64,000 nt of DNA from Sapria himalayana (lineage: Eukaryota > Streptophyta > Magnoliopsida > Malpighiales > Rafflesiaceae): positions 23,501-87,500 of the forward strand of contig JAREIK010018646.1 of NCBI GenBank assembly GCA_029783825.1, read 5' to 3'. Under the pieces are notes generated by a model that was given only the letters and a program-made list of their open reading frames with translations, was not told the origin of the DNA and made no database searches. Positions 52,036 through 64,000 of the stretch are shown in pieces. The first letter of the stretch is position 1. The number at the start of each line of letters is the position of its first letter. Position numbers and translations under genes: made by a program.

Positions 52036-53159
52036 GTAAATATGAATGACTAATAAAAGTTAGCTGACCTCTATTGTATTCTGCCTTGCAATAATAGGGT
52101 GCCACATCTTTTAGCAGTATGGCATGTGCCATATGATAGTGTCAGAGTGGATGTGTGTGTGGAAAGGTTGTGGGTAGTTATATGCATGTAGTGTGGCATT
52201 TTTGGTGAGGAAGTGTGGGCAAGAAATAAAATAGTGTGTTATGGCAGTGTACAAAATAAGTATAGTGGTGAAAAATTAAAAATAAAATAATAAAAATGAT
52301 TTAGTGTGTGAGTTATATTTTGGCTGCTAGATATTTTGGCTGCACCAATTTGTGTTGGCTCGCACTAAAGGAAGTAATCTAGTTTTCTTCTAGTCACTTA
52401 TGGCTTTCATCTTCTTGGTGCAGGCTCAAACTACATCAATTTTAAGGCTCAAAATGCATCAACACAGATACATAAACTCTCATTTCCCAAAAGAAACATT
52501 TCAAAATAAAAATCATAATCAAAATCAAAATCAAAAATAAAATCAAAAACAAAATTAAAAACAAAATTAATAACAAAATTAAAAACAAAATCAAAATCAA
52601 ATACAAAAACCTGCATGGACATGTGACACTTGAAGTCATCAACTTCCAAAATAGTTGCCATGTTTGCATAGCAGATGTCCTACAATGAATCATGGTTAGG
52701 TTAGTCAGCCAAGCAAAGAACAAAATTAGAATCAAGAACAACGATGTCACCAAATAAATCTCTTCCTGTTTAGCTACACTTATAAAAAATCTTGTGCCCG
52801 AAAGTTGCTCATTATTCCTTCTTCATGAAGTGAAGAGATAAGAGCTTTGAGATTGCAAAACCAGTGAAACACTTGTAGTGAAGTAGCTCTTTCAACTTAT
52901 CATCACATCTTTTTTTTTATCTGATGGATCCTTTTTAAAAACAAGAAATTTTAACGATTAATTGAAATTGAAGAATAGCACCATAGATTATCATCGGGGG
53001 GAGGAGAAGACAATGAATGTTGGCATACTTGTAGATTATTTTTTTTATATAGTCTCACATCTTCTTTACAACATCAGAATAAGATAATGCATCTTCACAT
53101 ATACCGAAACATTTTATGAGAGCATATGAAAAAGGAATAGGAAGCTAGAAATCTAGAAT
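52036..53159. other. Element 2 interior with possible further captured exons
   Basis: Mostly AT-rich. On the minus strand about 52612-52680 reads DICYANMATILEVDDFKCHM after a TGTAGG acceptor, and about 52810-52900 reads KELLHYKCFTGFAISKLLSL. Both look coding but are unidentified. The Leu/Phe-rich open frames at 52442-52753 are by-products of the adjacent simple repeat. Confidence 0.35.
52507..52606. repeat. Degenerate (CAAAAT)n simple repeat
   Basis: Successive CAAAAT, CAAAAA and CAAAATTAAAAA words over about 100 bp. Confidence 0.8.
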
Positions 53160-53741
53160 TAACTTCGTATACATTTATGTATAATTATATATAACTACTT
53201 ATATGAATATATATATATATATAACAATATTTTTAACTATATAAATCTATTTATAACTAAATATAATATAGGTATAAGAACATATAACAATAAATAATTG
53301 TCTTTTACTATATGTATAACTATAAAGACATTATACATAACTATATTAATATATAATTAACAAAATATATTTAATATACAATTTTATATATTAGTATATA
53401 AAAATGTATTTAAATATATCTATGCCAATACATAATTATATGTATAAATATATTAAATTATATAAAATATATATATACCTGCTTTTATAAATATAAGTAT
53501 AACTATATATGTAACTATATGTATAACAATTTATAATTATATTTATAGTTACATGTATAACATTATACAACATTATGTTTAACTATATGTATATAACTAT
53601 ATATAAATATTTGTATAATGATATAAAACTTTATATATCGAAATATAACTATATTTGTAACTATGTATACATATATGTAAATCTATATATTTGTTATAAC
53701 TTTGTATACATTTATGTATAACTACATATAACTACTTGTAG

Positions 53742-53797
<56 letters not shown>

Positions 53798-54315
53798 CTA
53801 TATCTTTAACATTATAAATCCATTTATAACTAAATATAATATGGGTATAAGAACATATAACTATAAATAATTGTCTTTTACTATATGTATAAATATAAAA
53901 ACATTATACATAACTATATTTAATTATATAATTAACAAAATATATTTAATATACAATTTTATATATTAGTATATAAAAATGTATTTAACTATATCTATCC
54001 GTATACATAACTATATGTATACATATATTAAATTTTATGAAAATATATATATACCTGCATGTATAAATATAAGTATAACTATATGTGTAACTATATGTAT
54101 AACTACCTGTTACTATATTTATAATTTCATGTATAACAATATACAACATTATGTTAACCTATGTGTATAACTATATATAAATATTTGTATAATTATATAA
54201 AACTCTATATAATAAAACATAGTTATATTTGTAACTATGTATACATATATGTAAATCTATATATTTGTTTATAAGATTGTATACATTTAGGTATAACTAC
54301 ATATAACTACTTGTA

Positions 54316-54351
<36 letters not shown>

Positions 54352-54880
54352 TATATTTTTAACTATATAAATCTATTTATAACTAAATATACTATAGGTA
54401 TAAGAACATATAACTATAAATAATTGTCTTTTACTATATGTATAACTATAAAATAATTATACATAACTATATAAAAATGTATAATTAACAACATATATTT
54501 AATATATTTTTTATATACTAGTATATAAAAATGTATTTAACTATATATATGCCTATACATAACTATATGTATAAATATATTAAATTATATGAAAAATAAG
54601 TATACCTACATGTATAAATATAAGTATAACTATATGTAAATTATATGTATAACTATATGTATAACAACATTATGTAAATCTCTATATTTACAATATGTAT
54701 AAAACTCTATATATTTAACTATATTTATATAACTATTTATAAATATTTGTATAACTATATAAAACTCTATATATTTTAATATAACTATATTTCTAACTAT
54801 GCATACATATATGTAAATCTATATATTTGTGTATAACTTTGTATACATTTATGCATAACTACATATAACTACTTGTATGA

Positions 54881-54911
<31 letters not shown>

Positions 54912-57900
54912 AAACTATATGTTTAACTATATATAACTATTTATAACTATTTATAACTACATATACTATATGTATAAACTATAAATAATTGTATCTTACT
55001 ATATGTATAACTATAAAAACTTTATACATAACTATATTTAAATATATAATTTTCAACATATATTTAATATACATTTTTATATTTTATTATATAAAAATGT
55101 ATTTTGCTATATCTATGCCTATACATAACTATATGTATAAATATATATAATTATATGAAATATATATATATATATATCTACATGTATAAATATACATTTA
55201 AATATATGTGTTACTATATGTATAACCACATGTAACTATATTTATAATTATATGTATAACAACATACAACATTATGTTTAACTATATGTGTATAACTAAA
55301 TATAAATATTTGTATTACTATATAAAACTTTATATAATTAAATATAACTATATTTGTAACTATGTATACATATACATATACATATATGTAAATCTATATA
55401 TTTGTTTATAACTTTGTATACATTTATGTATGATTACTTATAACTACTTGTATGAATATATATGTATATATAAACTTATATTTAACTATATATAACTATT
55501 TATAACTGCATATACTATATGTATAATAACATATAACTATAAATAATTGTATCTTACTATATGTATAACAATAAAATTTTTATACATAATTATATTTAAA
55601 TATATAATTAACAACATATATTTAATATACATTTTTATATATTAATACATAATAATGTATTTTACTATATCTATGTCTATACATAACTATATGTATAAAT
55701 ATATAAACTTAAAAGAAAAAACCTATATACCTAGATGTATTATTATAAGTATAACTATATGTGTAACTATATGTATCACCACATATAATTATATTTATAA
55801 TTACATGTATAACAACATACAACAATATGTTTAACTACTTGTGCATAACTATATATAAATATATGTATTACTATGTAACACTCTATATATTTAATATATA
55901 TCTGTATTTGTAATTATGTATCCATATGTGTAAATCTGTATATTTGTTTATAAATTTGTATACATTTATGTATAACTACATATACTACTTGTATGAATAT
56001 ATCTTAATATAACTATATGTTTAACTATATATAACTTTATTTTTAACTATATATACTATAGTTATAATAACATATAACTATAAATATTTGTCTTTGACTA
56101 AATGTATAACTATAAAAACATTAAACATAACTATATTTAAATATATACTTAACAACATTTATTTAATATTCATTTTAATATATTTGTATATAAAAATGTA
56201 TTTTACTATATCTATACCTATAGATTACTATATTTATGCATATATAAAATTATATGAAAAAAATATAAATACCTACATGTATAAATATAAGTATAACTAT
56301 ATGTGTAACTATATGTATAACCACATGTAACTATATTTATAATTATTGTATAACAACATACATAATTATGTTTAACTACATGTGTATAACTATATATAAA
56401 TATTTGTATAACTATGCAAGAAGCTATATAATTAAATATAACTATATTTGTAACTATATATACATATATGTATAAATATATGTAAATTTATATATTTGTC
56501 TATAACTTTGTATATATATATGAATACCTACATATAACTACTTGAAAAAATATATCTATATATAACTATATGTTTAACTATATATAAATTTTTTTAACTA
56601 TTTATACTATATGTATTAAAACATATAACTATCATAATTGTCTTTGACTACATGTAAAACTATAAAAATATATACATATCTAAATTTAAATATATAATTA
56701 ACAACATATATTTAATATACATTTTTATATATTAGTATAAAAAATGTATTTTACTATATCTATAAATATAGAAAACTATATGTACACATATAAAATTATA
56801 TGAAAAAATATATATACCTACATGTAAAAATTTAAGTATAACTATATGTATAACTATATGTATAACCACATGTTATTTATAATCAATAAATAATAACATA
56901 CAACATTATATTAAACTGCATGTGTATAAATATATATAAATATTTGTATAACTATATAACACTTTATATAATAAAATATAACAATATTTGTAACTATGTA
57001 TGTATATATGTATATATATATATGTATATATATATGTAAATATATATATATATATTTGTCTATATCTTTGTATACTTTATGTTTAACTACATATAACTAC
57101 TTGTATGAATATATATATATATATATATATAATTATATGTTTAACTATATATAACTTTATTTTTAACTATATATACTATAGGTATAAGAACATTTAACTA
57201 TAAATAATTGTCTTTGACTAAATGTATAACTATAAAAACATTTTACATAACTATATTTAAATATATAATTAACAAGATATATTTAATATACATTTTATAT
57301 ATTAGTATATTAAAATGTATTTTACTATATCAATATCTATAGATAATTATATGTATGCATATATAAAAATATATGAAAAAGAGATATATACCTACATGTA
57401 TAAATGTATGTATAACTATATGTGTAACTATAAGTATAACCACATGTAACTTTATTTATAATTAATGTATAACAACATACAATATTATGTTCAACTATAT
57501 GTGTATAACTATAAATAAATATTCGTATAACTATGTAACACTATAATTAAATATAACTATATTTGTAACTATCTATACATATATGTAAATCTATATATTT
57601 GTTTATAACTTTGTATACATTTATGTATAACTACATTTAACTACTTGTATTAATTTATCTATATATAATTATATGTTTAACTATATATAACTCTATTTTT
57701 AACTATATATACCATAGGTATAAAAACATAAAACTATAAATATTATTCTTTGACAATATGTATAACTATAAAAACAATACATAACTATATTTAAATATAT
57801 AATTAACAACATATATACTAATATATACATGTTTATATATTAGTATATAAAAATATATTTTACTATATCTATACCAATAGATAACTATATGTGCACACAT

Positions 57901-58290
57901 ATAAATTTATATGAAAAAATATATATACCTACATATATAAATATAAGTATAACTATATGTGTAACTATATGTATAACTACATGTAACTATATTTATAATT
58001 ACTGTATAACATACAACATTATGTTTAACTACATGTGTATAACTATATACAAATATTTGTATAACTATGTAACACTCTATATAATTAAATATAACTATAT
58101 TTGTAATTATGTATACATATGTAAATTTATATATTTGGTTATAACTTTGTATATATTTATGTATAACTAATTATAACTACTTGTATGAATATATCTATAT
58201 ATAACTATATGTTTAACTATATCTAACTATTTATAACTACATATACTAGTTATATAATAACATATAATTATACATGGAATATTACAAATT
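53160..58290 (+). repeat. ~550-bp tandem satellite inside CACTA element 2 (about 9 units)
   Basis: The anchor word ATGTATAACTACATATAACT, followed by ACTTGTATGAAT (with variants), recurs near 53169, 53711, 54286, 54843, 55420, 55960, 56508, 57070, 57612 and 58150. The spacings are 538-577 bp. Other words recur in the same order in each unit, including AATAATTGTCTTT, TATTTAATATAC and ACCTACATGTATAAATATAAG. At a finer scale the unit is built from TATAACTATATG-like words, so there are two levels of repetition. Each unit carries a (TA)n run of variable length, the longest at about 53746-53795. Short + strand frames rich in Tyr, Ile and Asn here are not genes. Confidence 0.9.
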
Positions 58291-58527
58291 TGTTGCGCTA
58301 AATTGAAATTAAAAGGTAAAAGATATTATATCAACAATATCTAAGCACATAGCTATGATCCGATATAGCATGCTGTTGAAATAAGTGTCGTACTATTACC
58401 TAATCCCACCCCTTGGGCCTATGGCTCATATATGAGCTTATATATGACAAAAGATGTAATATATGATAGGTTTGTATAGAAGAAATTTGTTTGTTCTTTT
58501 ATGTATTTCCTCATTCTAACACTACAT
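58291..58527. other. Junction between satellite and polypyrimidine tract
   Basis: Short unique sequence. It may derive from element 2 interior, but no coding match was recognised. Confidence 0.4.
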
Positions 58528-58812
58528 TCTCCGTGTGTCTCTCTCTCTCTCTCTCTCTATCATTCTGTATGTGTCATTCTTTCTCTCCCTCCCTCCCTCT
58601 TTCTGTGTCACTCTTTTTCTCTCTCTCTTGCTATTTTCTTTCTTGCACTATTTATTTTTTGCTTTCTCTTTCTATATCCCTCTCTCTCTCCCTCCCTTTC
58701 TCTCTTTCACTTTCTCTTTTTATCTCTCTTCCCCCTTTCTCTCTCTCTTCCCCCTTTCTCTCTATTTCTCTCCCTCCTTTCTCTCTCTTTCTTTCCCTCC
58801 TTTCTCTCTCTC
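58528..58812 (+). repeat. Polypyrimidine (CT-rich) tract
   Basis: About 285 bp of almost pure TCTCTC/CCCTCC/TTTCTC on the + strand. It runs straight into the TNPD C-terminal coding remnant. Long Ser/Leu/Phe open frames across it are artefacts of composition. Confidence 0.9.
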
Positions 58813-59063
58813 AACAAAGAAGTGCAGACATAGGTATTGCACCAGCATTCCAAGAAGATGACATAAATAATATTGAGCATGTGCATGTAGATGATGATCT
58901 AGTAAATTGTGTGACTCAAATGGTGGCTTAATAGAAATTGAAGATGATCAATTTCTATCTGAAGATTAGTTGGAACTTCTAGCAGAATTTGACGAAATGT
59001 CAAAAGATCAATTAGAGAATGATAGTGATGCCGATAATAAATTAGCTATAATTGTATTATAAT
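58813..59063 (+). pseudogene. C-terminal remnant of TNPD-like transposase in element 2
   Basis: Reads QQRSADIGIAPAFQEDDINN and continues IEHVHVDDDL, matching QQRSANFAITLAFKEDDINN in element 1 (8620-8913). After a frame change it goes on with IEIEDDQFLSED and DEMSKDQLENDSDADNK. All upstream domains (Transpos_assoc, Transposase_21, DUF4216) are missing. It is inactive. Confidence 0.8.
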
Positions 59064-59178
59064 ATTAAACTATCAAAAACTTTTTATATTTTGATGAAAT
59101 CTATTCGCATGTTTTATTATAAAATGCATGGTTGTTCATCATATCTCTGATTATTTGTTCTATATTTTTTTATAGTAG

Positions 59179-60712
59179 ATGGCGCCTAAAGTATGTGGCA
59201 TGGTGGAGGTGGACGTGGAAGTAATAATGGAGAAAAATTATCTAGTATTTTATACCATGTTGCAAATCAATTTCCATCTCAGCCCACCATATCCAAACTT
59301 AAACATGACAAACATCATCTCCATTTCTATCACTATCACTATCATTGACACATTTACTATCACCTTTATCAGATATATGTCCACCACCCATTGTCCTTCC
59401 TGCAAATACTTTTGATCCATCACTATCTAGTACACTACATTTTACACTGATAGTTCCCCCATTTACAAACCCATCGACATCATCAAATGTTGTGTCTTCT
59501 TCTGCATTCAGTGTTAAGTTAGTAATTGAGAATTTGGATGAGAGGTATAAGTAATATTTAAATATTACTTGAATAAATTATTATGATGATCCTATTTGTG
59601 GTTTATTTTAATATATAGTTATGATTTGCTTTTTTTTCAATGTTATTTATATATTTGTACAGTTTTATTCTATCTTCCAAGTGTTCGGCTATAATTACAA
59701 AGTCTTTCAAGAAAATGGTTGATTCTAAAGCATTATCTTTTAATAAAGTTTTTGAATCGATAAAAGAGTCTAATTTTAATGACTTTAGGTAAAAATAATG
59801 AAACAAAAGTATTGAAACTTAATTATCTAATTAGTTGACTATTATGTTGGTTTTTATTCAAGCAGTAAATAATTATGTCTTTGTTATTAATATAAATTTT
59901 TTGTGATTTTTTTATATATAGAATCAGTGCACATCAGCACTCAAATTTGATGGAAAGATAAAGTCATTATCAGAGAGCAAAGCTACTGAACCGTATTCTG
60001 ATTTTGTCCAAAATTGAAGAATATAAAAGAAAGGCCTAATTTTATATCCGAGGATGACTGGCCTGAGTGGCTTAAGTATTGGGAGGAGCCAGATGTGAAG
60101 AAAAAATCAGAGATTACCAGTAAAAATTAATGAACATAAGTAGCCGGACTAGGTACATGAATGTCTAGCCACACAGGAGGGTCAAAGTGGAGCATCGAGC
60201 ATGCTCGAGGTTTGGTATAATTTTAAAAATTTAAATATTTATATATTTAATGGTTTTCCTAATAGTCTAAATTTATATATCCAGTGCATGGTTTTATTAA
60301 TTTTGTTAAATTTTTTATCATTTGTTATTTTATGACTTAATACATACATACACTAGGCTTGAAAATTGGGTCGAGATCTTAATTTTTATGAGATTTTCAT
60401 GAAGATGCATGTGTAGAAAGTAGATGGTTAGTTTGTTGACAATAAGTCTTAGATGATTGCTGTAAGAATCTATTATATTAATAAAATATAATAATAATAT
60501 AGTAAATTTTGAAAGTTGTTTGTAATATAAAATATAAAACAATTTTATGTATATCAATAATAGTATTTTTTTCTATTTTATCACAGAAACTAATGGAGGG
60601 ATGTGTGACAACTGCTTCTCAACAAGTTGAGAGTTCTATGGATCTTTAACTAATTCACTATGATCCTGTCTATTTGGAGACCATAGGAGGTCATAAAAAG
60701 GAGCAAGTGTAC
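59179..60712 (+). pseudogene. Transposase_24 (TNPA-like) gene of CACTA element 2, decayed and truncated
   Basis: Starts MAPKVCGMVEVDVE (59179), with KLVIENLDERYK near 59550, then FDGKIKSLSESKATEPYSDF (about 59940-60010) and RPNFISEDDWPEWLKYWEEP with DVKKKSEITSKN (60020-60127). SHTGGSKWSIEHARGLV follows (about 60160-60215), then the DG-FVD region (about 60400-60440), then YDPVYLETIGGHKKEQVY ending at 60712. Order and motifs match the element 1 copy at 6562-8392, and the intron positions appear shared. Stops and frame changes are present, and the C-terminal exon seen in element 1 (DERIKNAM...) is missing because homology ends abruptly at 60712. In a complete element this protein would bind subterminal repeats. 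Confidence 0.72.
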
Positions 60713-61188
60713 CATGTCGTGTTTGGCCCGACATGGTTCTGTGAGGTCAGGCCCGACACGGGCTCCTCAGCTAGAAATCAAGCGGATTCTGCCTGGTTCG
60801 GCCTGTTTCGGCTTGGTTCGGCTTGGTTCGGCCTGGTTCAGGACAGGCCAAAACCCTAATTTTTTTAAAAAGTATGGTTTTGTTGCATGCCTCCATGCCA
60901 CAATCACCCTTTCATGGCTCGCCTAGCTTCACCCGTCAGGTGTCGGCTCACCGTTACCACTCTCGGTGCATGGTGATGTGTGCCGTGCCCCCAGCCAGGC
61001 CCTCGAACGGTGCTTGGAAGGACATGTGGGATGAATTCTCTCGGCCCGGTAGGGCATGAGTGATGCCAATGGTGTGCCCGGCTCGAGCCCAAGAACATCA
61101 TTGTAGCATGCCGTGCTAGGCCAGGCACAGCCGAATCATATTGTGCCTCATGTAGGGCCGGGTCAGCCGAGCCTATTTGACACCTCTA
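60713..61188. mobile_element. GC-rich hAT-like non-autonomous element or fragment
   Basis: A sudden rise in GC, with repeated GGTTCGGC(C/T)TGGTTCGG on the left and GGCCGGGTCAGCCGAGCC on the right. The right edge, read inward, is TAGAGGTGTCAAATAGGC, a form common at ends of plant hAT-type miniature elements. No matching left terminus and no 8-bp target duplication were found, so it may be truncated. Open frames on both strands in this stretch have no domain and are composition artefacts. Confidence 0.4.
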
Positions 61189-62461
61189 ATCTATTTATCT
61201 ATCTTTCCGTTAGTCTATCTATCTATTTATTTTTCTATCTATCTGTATATCTATCTATCAATATACTCGGCTACCTATTAATTATCTATCTATTTATCTA
61301 TATATCTATCTATTTCTCCATCTATCTATCTATCCATCTATCTGTCTGTCTATAAATGTGTTAAATTTCTATATATCTATCTATAAATCTATCTTTCAAA
61401 CATTCTCTTTATCTGTATATCTATCTATCTATCTATCTATCTATCAGTCTATCTATCTTTTTATCTATCTGTCTATCTGTGTGCATGTCTATCTATGTAT
61501 ATTTCTTTCTTTCTTTCTCTCTATCTATCTATCTATCTATATATCTATCTATCAATATGTTGGTCAAGATATCTATCTATCTATCTATATGTCTGTCTAT
61601 CTATCTATCTTTCCATCTATCTATTTATATGTCTATATATCTGTCAATCTTATTATCTATCTATCTATCTCTAAATTATCTATCTATGTATCTATCTATC
61701 TATTTATTTACTTGTCTATCTATATGTTGATTTAATGCTTAATCAATCTTTCTATTTATCTTTCTATCTATCTATTTTGTCATGTATCTTTTTATATATC
61801 TATTTGTCTATCTATCTCTTTATCTATTTGTTTATCTATCTATCTATCAATTTATATATCAAAATAGCTATCAATCTATCTAATAATCTCTCGATCAATA
61901 TATCTCTCAATCTGTATATCAATCTATTTATCAATTAGTCTATCAATATATCAATCTATGTGTTTATAAATTTAACTCTCTATATGTATATCATTTTGTT
62001 TATGTGTATATCTATCTATCCAACTTTTTATTTGTATGTCTATCTGCCAATATATCAATCTATCTATCATTATATGTATCTATTTGTCTATCTATGTGTA
62101 TATCTTTCTATCTATCTACATGTCTATCTATCTATCTAGCTAAGTATCTATCTAGCTATGTATCTATCTATCTACTTGTCTATCGATTTGTCTATATAAA
62201 TGTCTATCGATCTATCTATACATATGTTTGTCTAACTATATGTATATCAATCTATCTATCTATTTGTCTAGCTATTTGTCTATAGTTATGCCTATATACA
62301 TGTCTATATTTTTATCTATAATCTATTAATATATTTGTCTATTTATCTATCTAATTATATTGGTATCAATCTGTCTATCTATATATCTATGTATCTATCT
62401 ATCATTCTATATATCTATTTGTAAATATCTCAATTTATCTATTTATCTATATATCCATCTA

Positions 62462-62523
<62 letters not shown>

Positions 62524-64000
62524 GTGTGTGTGTGTGTGTGTGTATCTATGTATCTATCTATATATCTGCCTATCTTTTTGACTATCTATATGTCAATCAA
62601 TCAATCTATCTATTTTTCTATCAATCTGTCTATCTATCTATCTATATATCAATCAATCTATGTGTTTACTTATTTGTCTATCGATAAGACAATCAATCTT
62701 TCTATCAAACTGTCTGTCTAGCTATCTATATATCTATCAAACAATATATCTAGCAATCTATATTTCTATCATACTATATGTCATTCTGTCTGTCTATCTA
62801 TCTTTAAAACTAATTATCTATCTGTCTATGAATTTGTCTATCTATCTATTAATCTATATATCTATCTATTAGTCTATCTATATATTTGTCTATTTATAAG
62901 TCTATCTATCTATCTTTTTGTCTATTTATCATTTATCTATCTATCTACCTACCTATCTATTTGTCTATAAATGTATCTTTCAGTCTATCTATCTATTTGT
63001 CTATATATATATATCTGTCTATCTGTTTATCTGTCTATCAATCAATCTATCTATCTATCGATCTGTCTATCTATCTATCTATATATATGTCTTTCTATCT
63101 GTCGATCTATCTATTTGTTGATCTATCTATCTATCTCTCAATCAATCTGTCTATCTATCTGTTTATCTATCTATTTATATATTGATATGTCAAAGTATCT
63201 ATCTTTCATTCTACTTTTCTATTTGTCTATCTTTCTATATATCTATCTATCTATTATTCTATATGTTTCTATATCTATCTATATATATATATATCTATCT
63301 AAATGTTTATCTATTTATCTATCTATTTGTCCATCTATCTGTCAATCTATCTTTCTATTGATCTATCTAATTATCTATATGTCTATTTATCATTCTATCA
63401 ATCTCTTTATCAATCAATCTATCAATTTGTTTATTAATCTTTTATTAATCTATATATCATTCTATGTATCTATTTGTCTATCTATATATCTATCTATCTA
63501 CCTATATGTCTATCTATCTTTCTATGTGTCTATCTATTTGTCTATATATATATATATCAATCTATCAATCTATCTGTATGTATGTCTGTCAGTCTTTCTA
63601 TTTATATATCTATCTATGTCTATCTACCTATCACTCTATTTGTCTATGGATTAGGCTATCTATCTGTTTATCTATCAATCTATCAATCCATGTATTTATT
63701 TGTCTATCTAGCTATCTATCTATAAATATATCACTTTATCTATCTTTCTATCTATTTATAAATCTAACTTTCTATCTATATGGCTATCTATCTCTCTATC
63801 TATCTATTTGGCTATCTATCTGTCTATTTCCCTATATATCTATTTATTTATTTGTTTATTTTCTATCTATCTATATATTTTTCTACATATTTATGTATAA
63901 ATCTATCAATCTATCAATCTATCTAAATATTTATCTATCTATCTATTTATATATATCTTTATCTATCTATCTAATAATAATTCAAACTATCTATCTATTT
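61189..64000 (+). repeat. Degenerate (TCTA)n / GATA-class satellite, block C
   Basis: Resumes directly after the hAT-like sequence in the same orientation as blocks A and B and runs off the window end. It has the same variant words and the same artefactual Ser-Ile-Tyr-Leu frames. Confidence 0.98.
62465..62543 (+). repeat. Compound (AT)n(TG)n microsatellite
   Basis: (AT)28 at 62465-62520 runs directly into (TG)n at 62521-62543. Confidence 0.95.

Larger units (their letters stand above)
50040..60712 (+). mobile_element. CACTA (En/Spm) DNA transposon 2, rearranged, 3' end missing
   Basis: Begins with the classic CACTACAAAAAAGCTC terminus directly against the TCTA array and shares its first ~950 bases with the inward reading of element 1 from 13471. 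Gene order on the + strand is leader, foreign insert, satellite, TNPD remnant, Transposase_24 gene. Almost all of TNPD is gone, its place taken by captured host exons (51.6-52.0 kb) and a ~550-bp satellite (53.16-58.29 kb). The far terminus is absent: homology to element 1 stops at about 60712, where GC-rich hAT-like sequence begins. Compared with element 1 it is a non-autonomous derivative in the opposite orientation. Confidence 0.78.

Noticed and set aside
52442..52753. Hydrophobic minus-strand frames resembling membrane proteins
   Set aside because: The Leu/Ile/Phe stretch is the (CAAAAT)n simple repeat read in reverse.
53979..58170. Tyr/Ile/Asn-rich + strand frames
   Set aside because: Translations of the 550-bp AT-rich satellite. 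Frames recur in successive units but are not conserved in length.
58491..58931. Three overlapping Ser/Leu/Phe-rich frames
   Set aside because: They come from the CT-rich tract. Only the last ~40 codons of one (from QQRSAD) are real transposase remnant.
60674..61128. Open frames on both strands in the GC-rich segment
   Set aside because: High GC leaves few stops. No domain seen, and the first codons of one are just the end of the Transposase_24 gene.
6141..61188. LTR retrotransposons
   Set aside because: No paired LTRs, primer-binding site, or gag/reverse transcriptase/integrase motifs were seen.

Overview
The window looks like nuclear heterochromatin of a flowering plant. About half of it (positions 1-6140, 26235-50039 and 61189-64000, roughly 32.8 kb) is one very large, partly decayed tetranucleotide satellite. 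It reads (TCTA)n on the + strand, which is the GATA/TATC class on the other strand. The rest is transposon sequence that interrupts it. The plant assignment rests on CACTA (En/Spm) elements with TNPD-type and Transposase_24-type genes, and on a Mutator-like element (MULE) carrying a plant mobile domain (PMD) gene. It also rests on fragments of two plant housekeeping genes. No intact host gene, rRNA, tRNA or CRISPR array was found.

Layout. (1) 1-6140: TCTA array. (2) 6141-13471: CACTA element 1. Its genes lie on the minus strand: a decayed TNPD-like transposase (about 10.76 to 8.56 kb), then a Transposase_24 (TNPA-like) gene (8.39 to 6.56 kb). At 11.08-12.85 kb there is a tandemly duplicated leader with a TATA motif and arrays of TATATGTACATATA palindromes. 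(3) 13472-20375: AT-rich sequence with little recognisable content, one GC-richer island at 16.5-17.2 kb, and AT minisatellites. (4) 20376-25975: a MULE with long inverted repeats made of 85-bp units, a dead MURA-like transposase and a five-exon PMD pseudogene. (5) 25976-26234: a third CACTA-like end, directly against the TCTA array. (6) 26235-50039: 23.8 kb of TCTA array with embedded (TA)n and (TA)n(TG)n runs and local duplications. (7) 50040-60712: CACTA element 2, same family as element 1 but in opposite orientation and without its far end. It has lost most of TNPD and carries antisense captured exons of tripeptidyl peptidase II and diaminopimelate epimerase, then a ~550-bp tandem satellite (about 9 units), a polypyrimidine tract, the TNPD C-terminus and a Transposase_24 gene. 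(8) 60713-61188: GC-rich, hAT-like sequence. (9) 61189-64000: TCTA array.

How it fits together. The two related CACTA elements lie head to head, with their 5' (promoter) ends facing each other across the 24-kb TCTA block. TNPD-like (Transpos_assoc, Transposase_21, DUF4216) and Transposase_24 proteins are the usual two products of plant CACTA elements. All copies here carry stops, frameshifts or deletions, so movement would need proteins supplied from elsewhere. The + strand open frames across the TCTA blocks encode endless Ser-Ile-Tyr-Leu and are a by-product of the repeat.

The most notable content is the chimeric capture inside element 2 (two neighbouring TPP2 exons plus one DapF exon, with splice borders preserved), next to a private 550-bp satellite and within a giant strand-asymmetric GATA array. 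All family calls come from motifs read by eye, with no database search.
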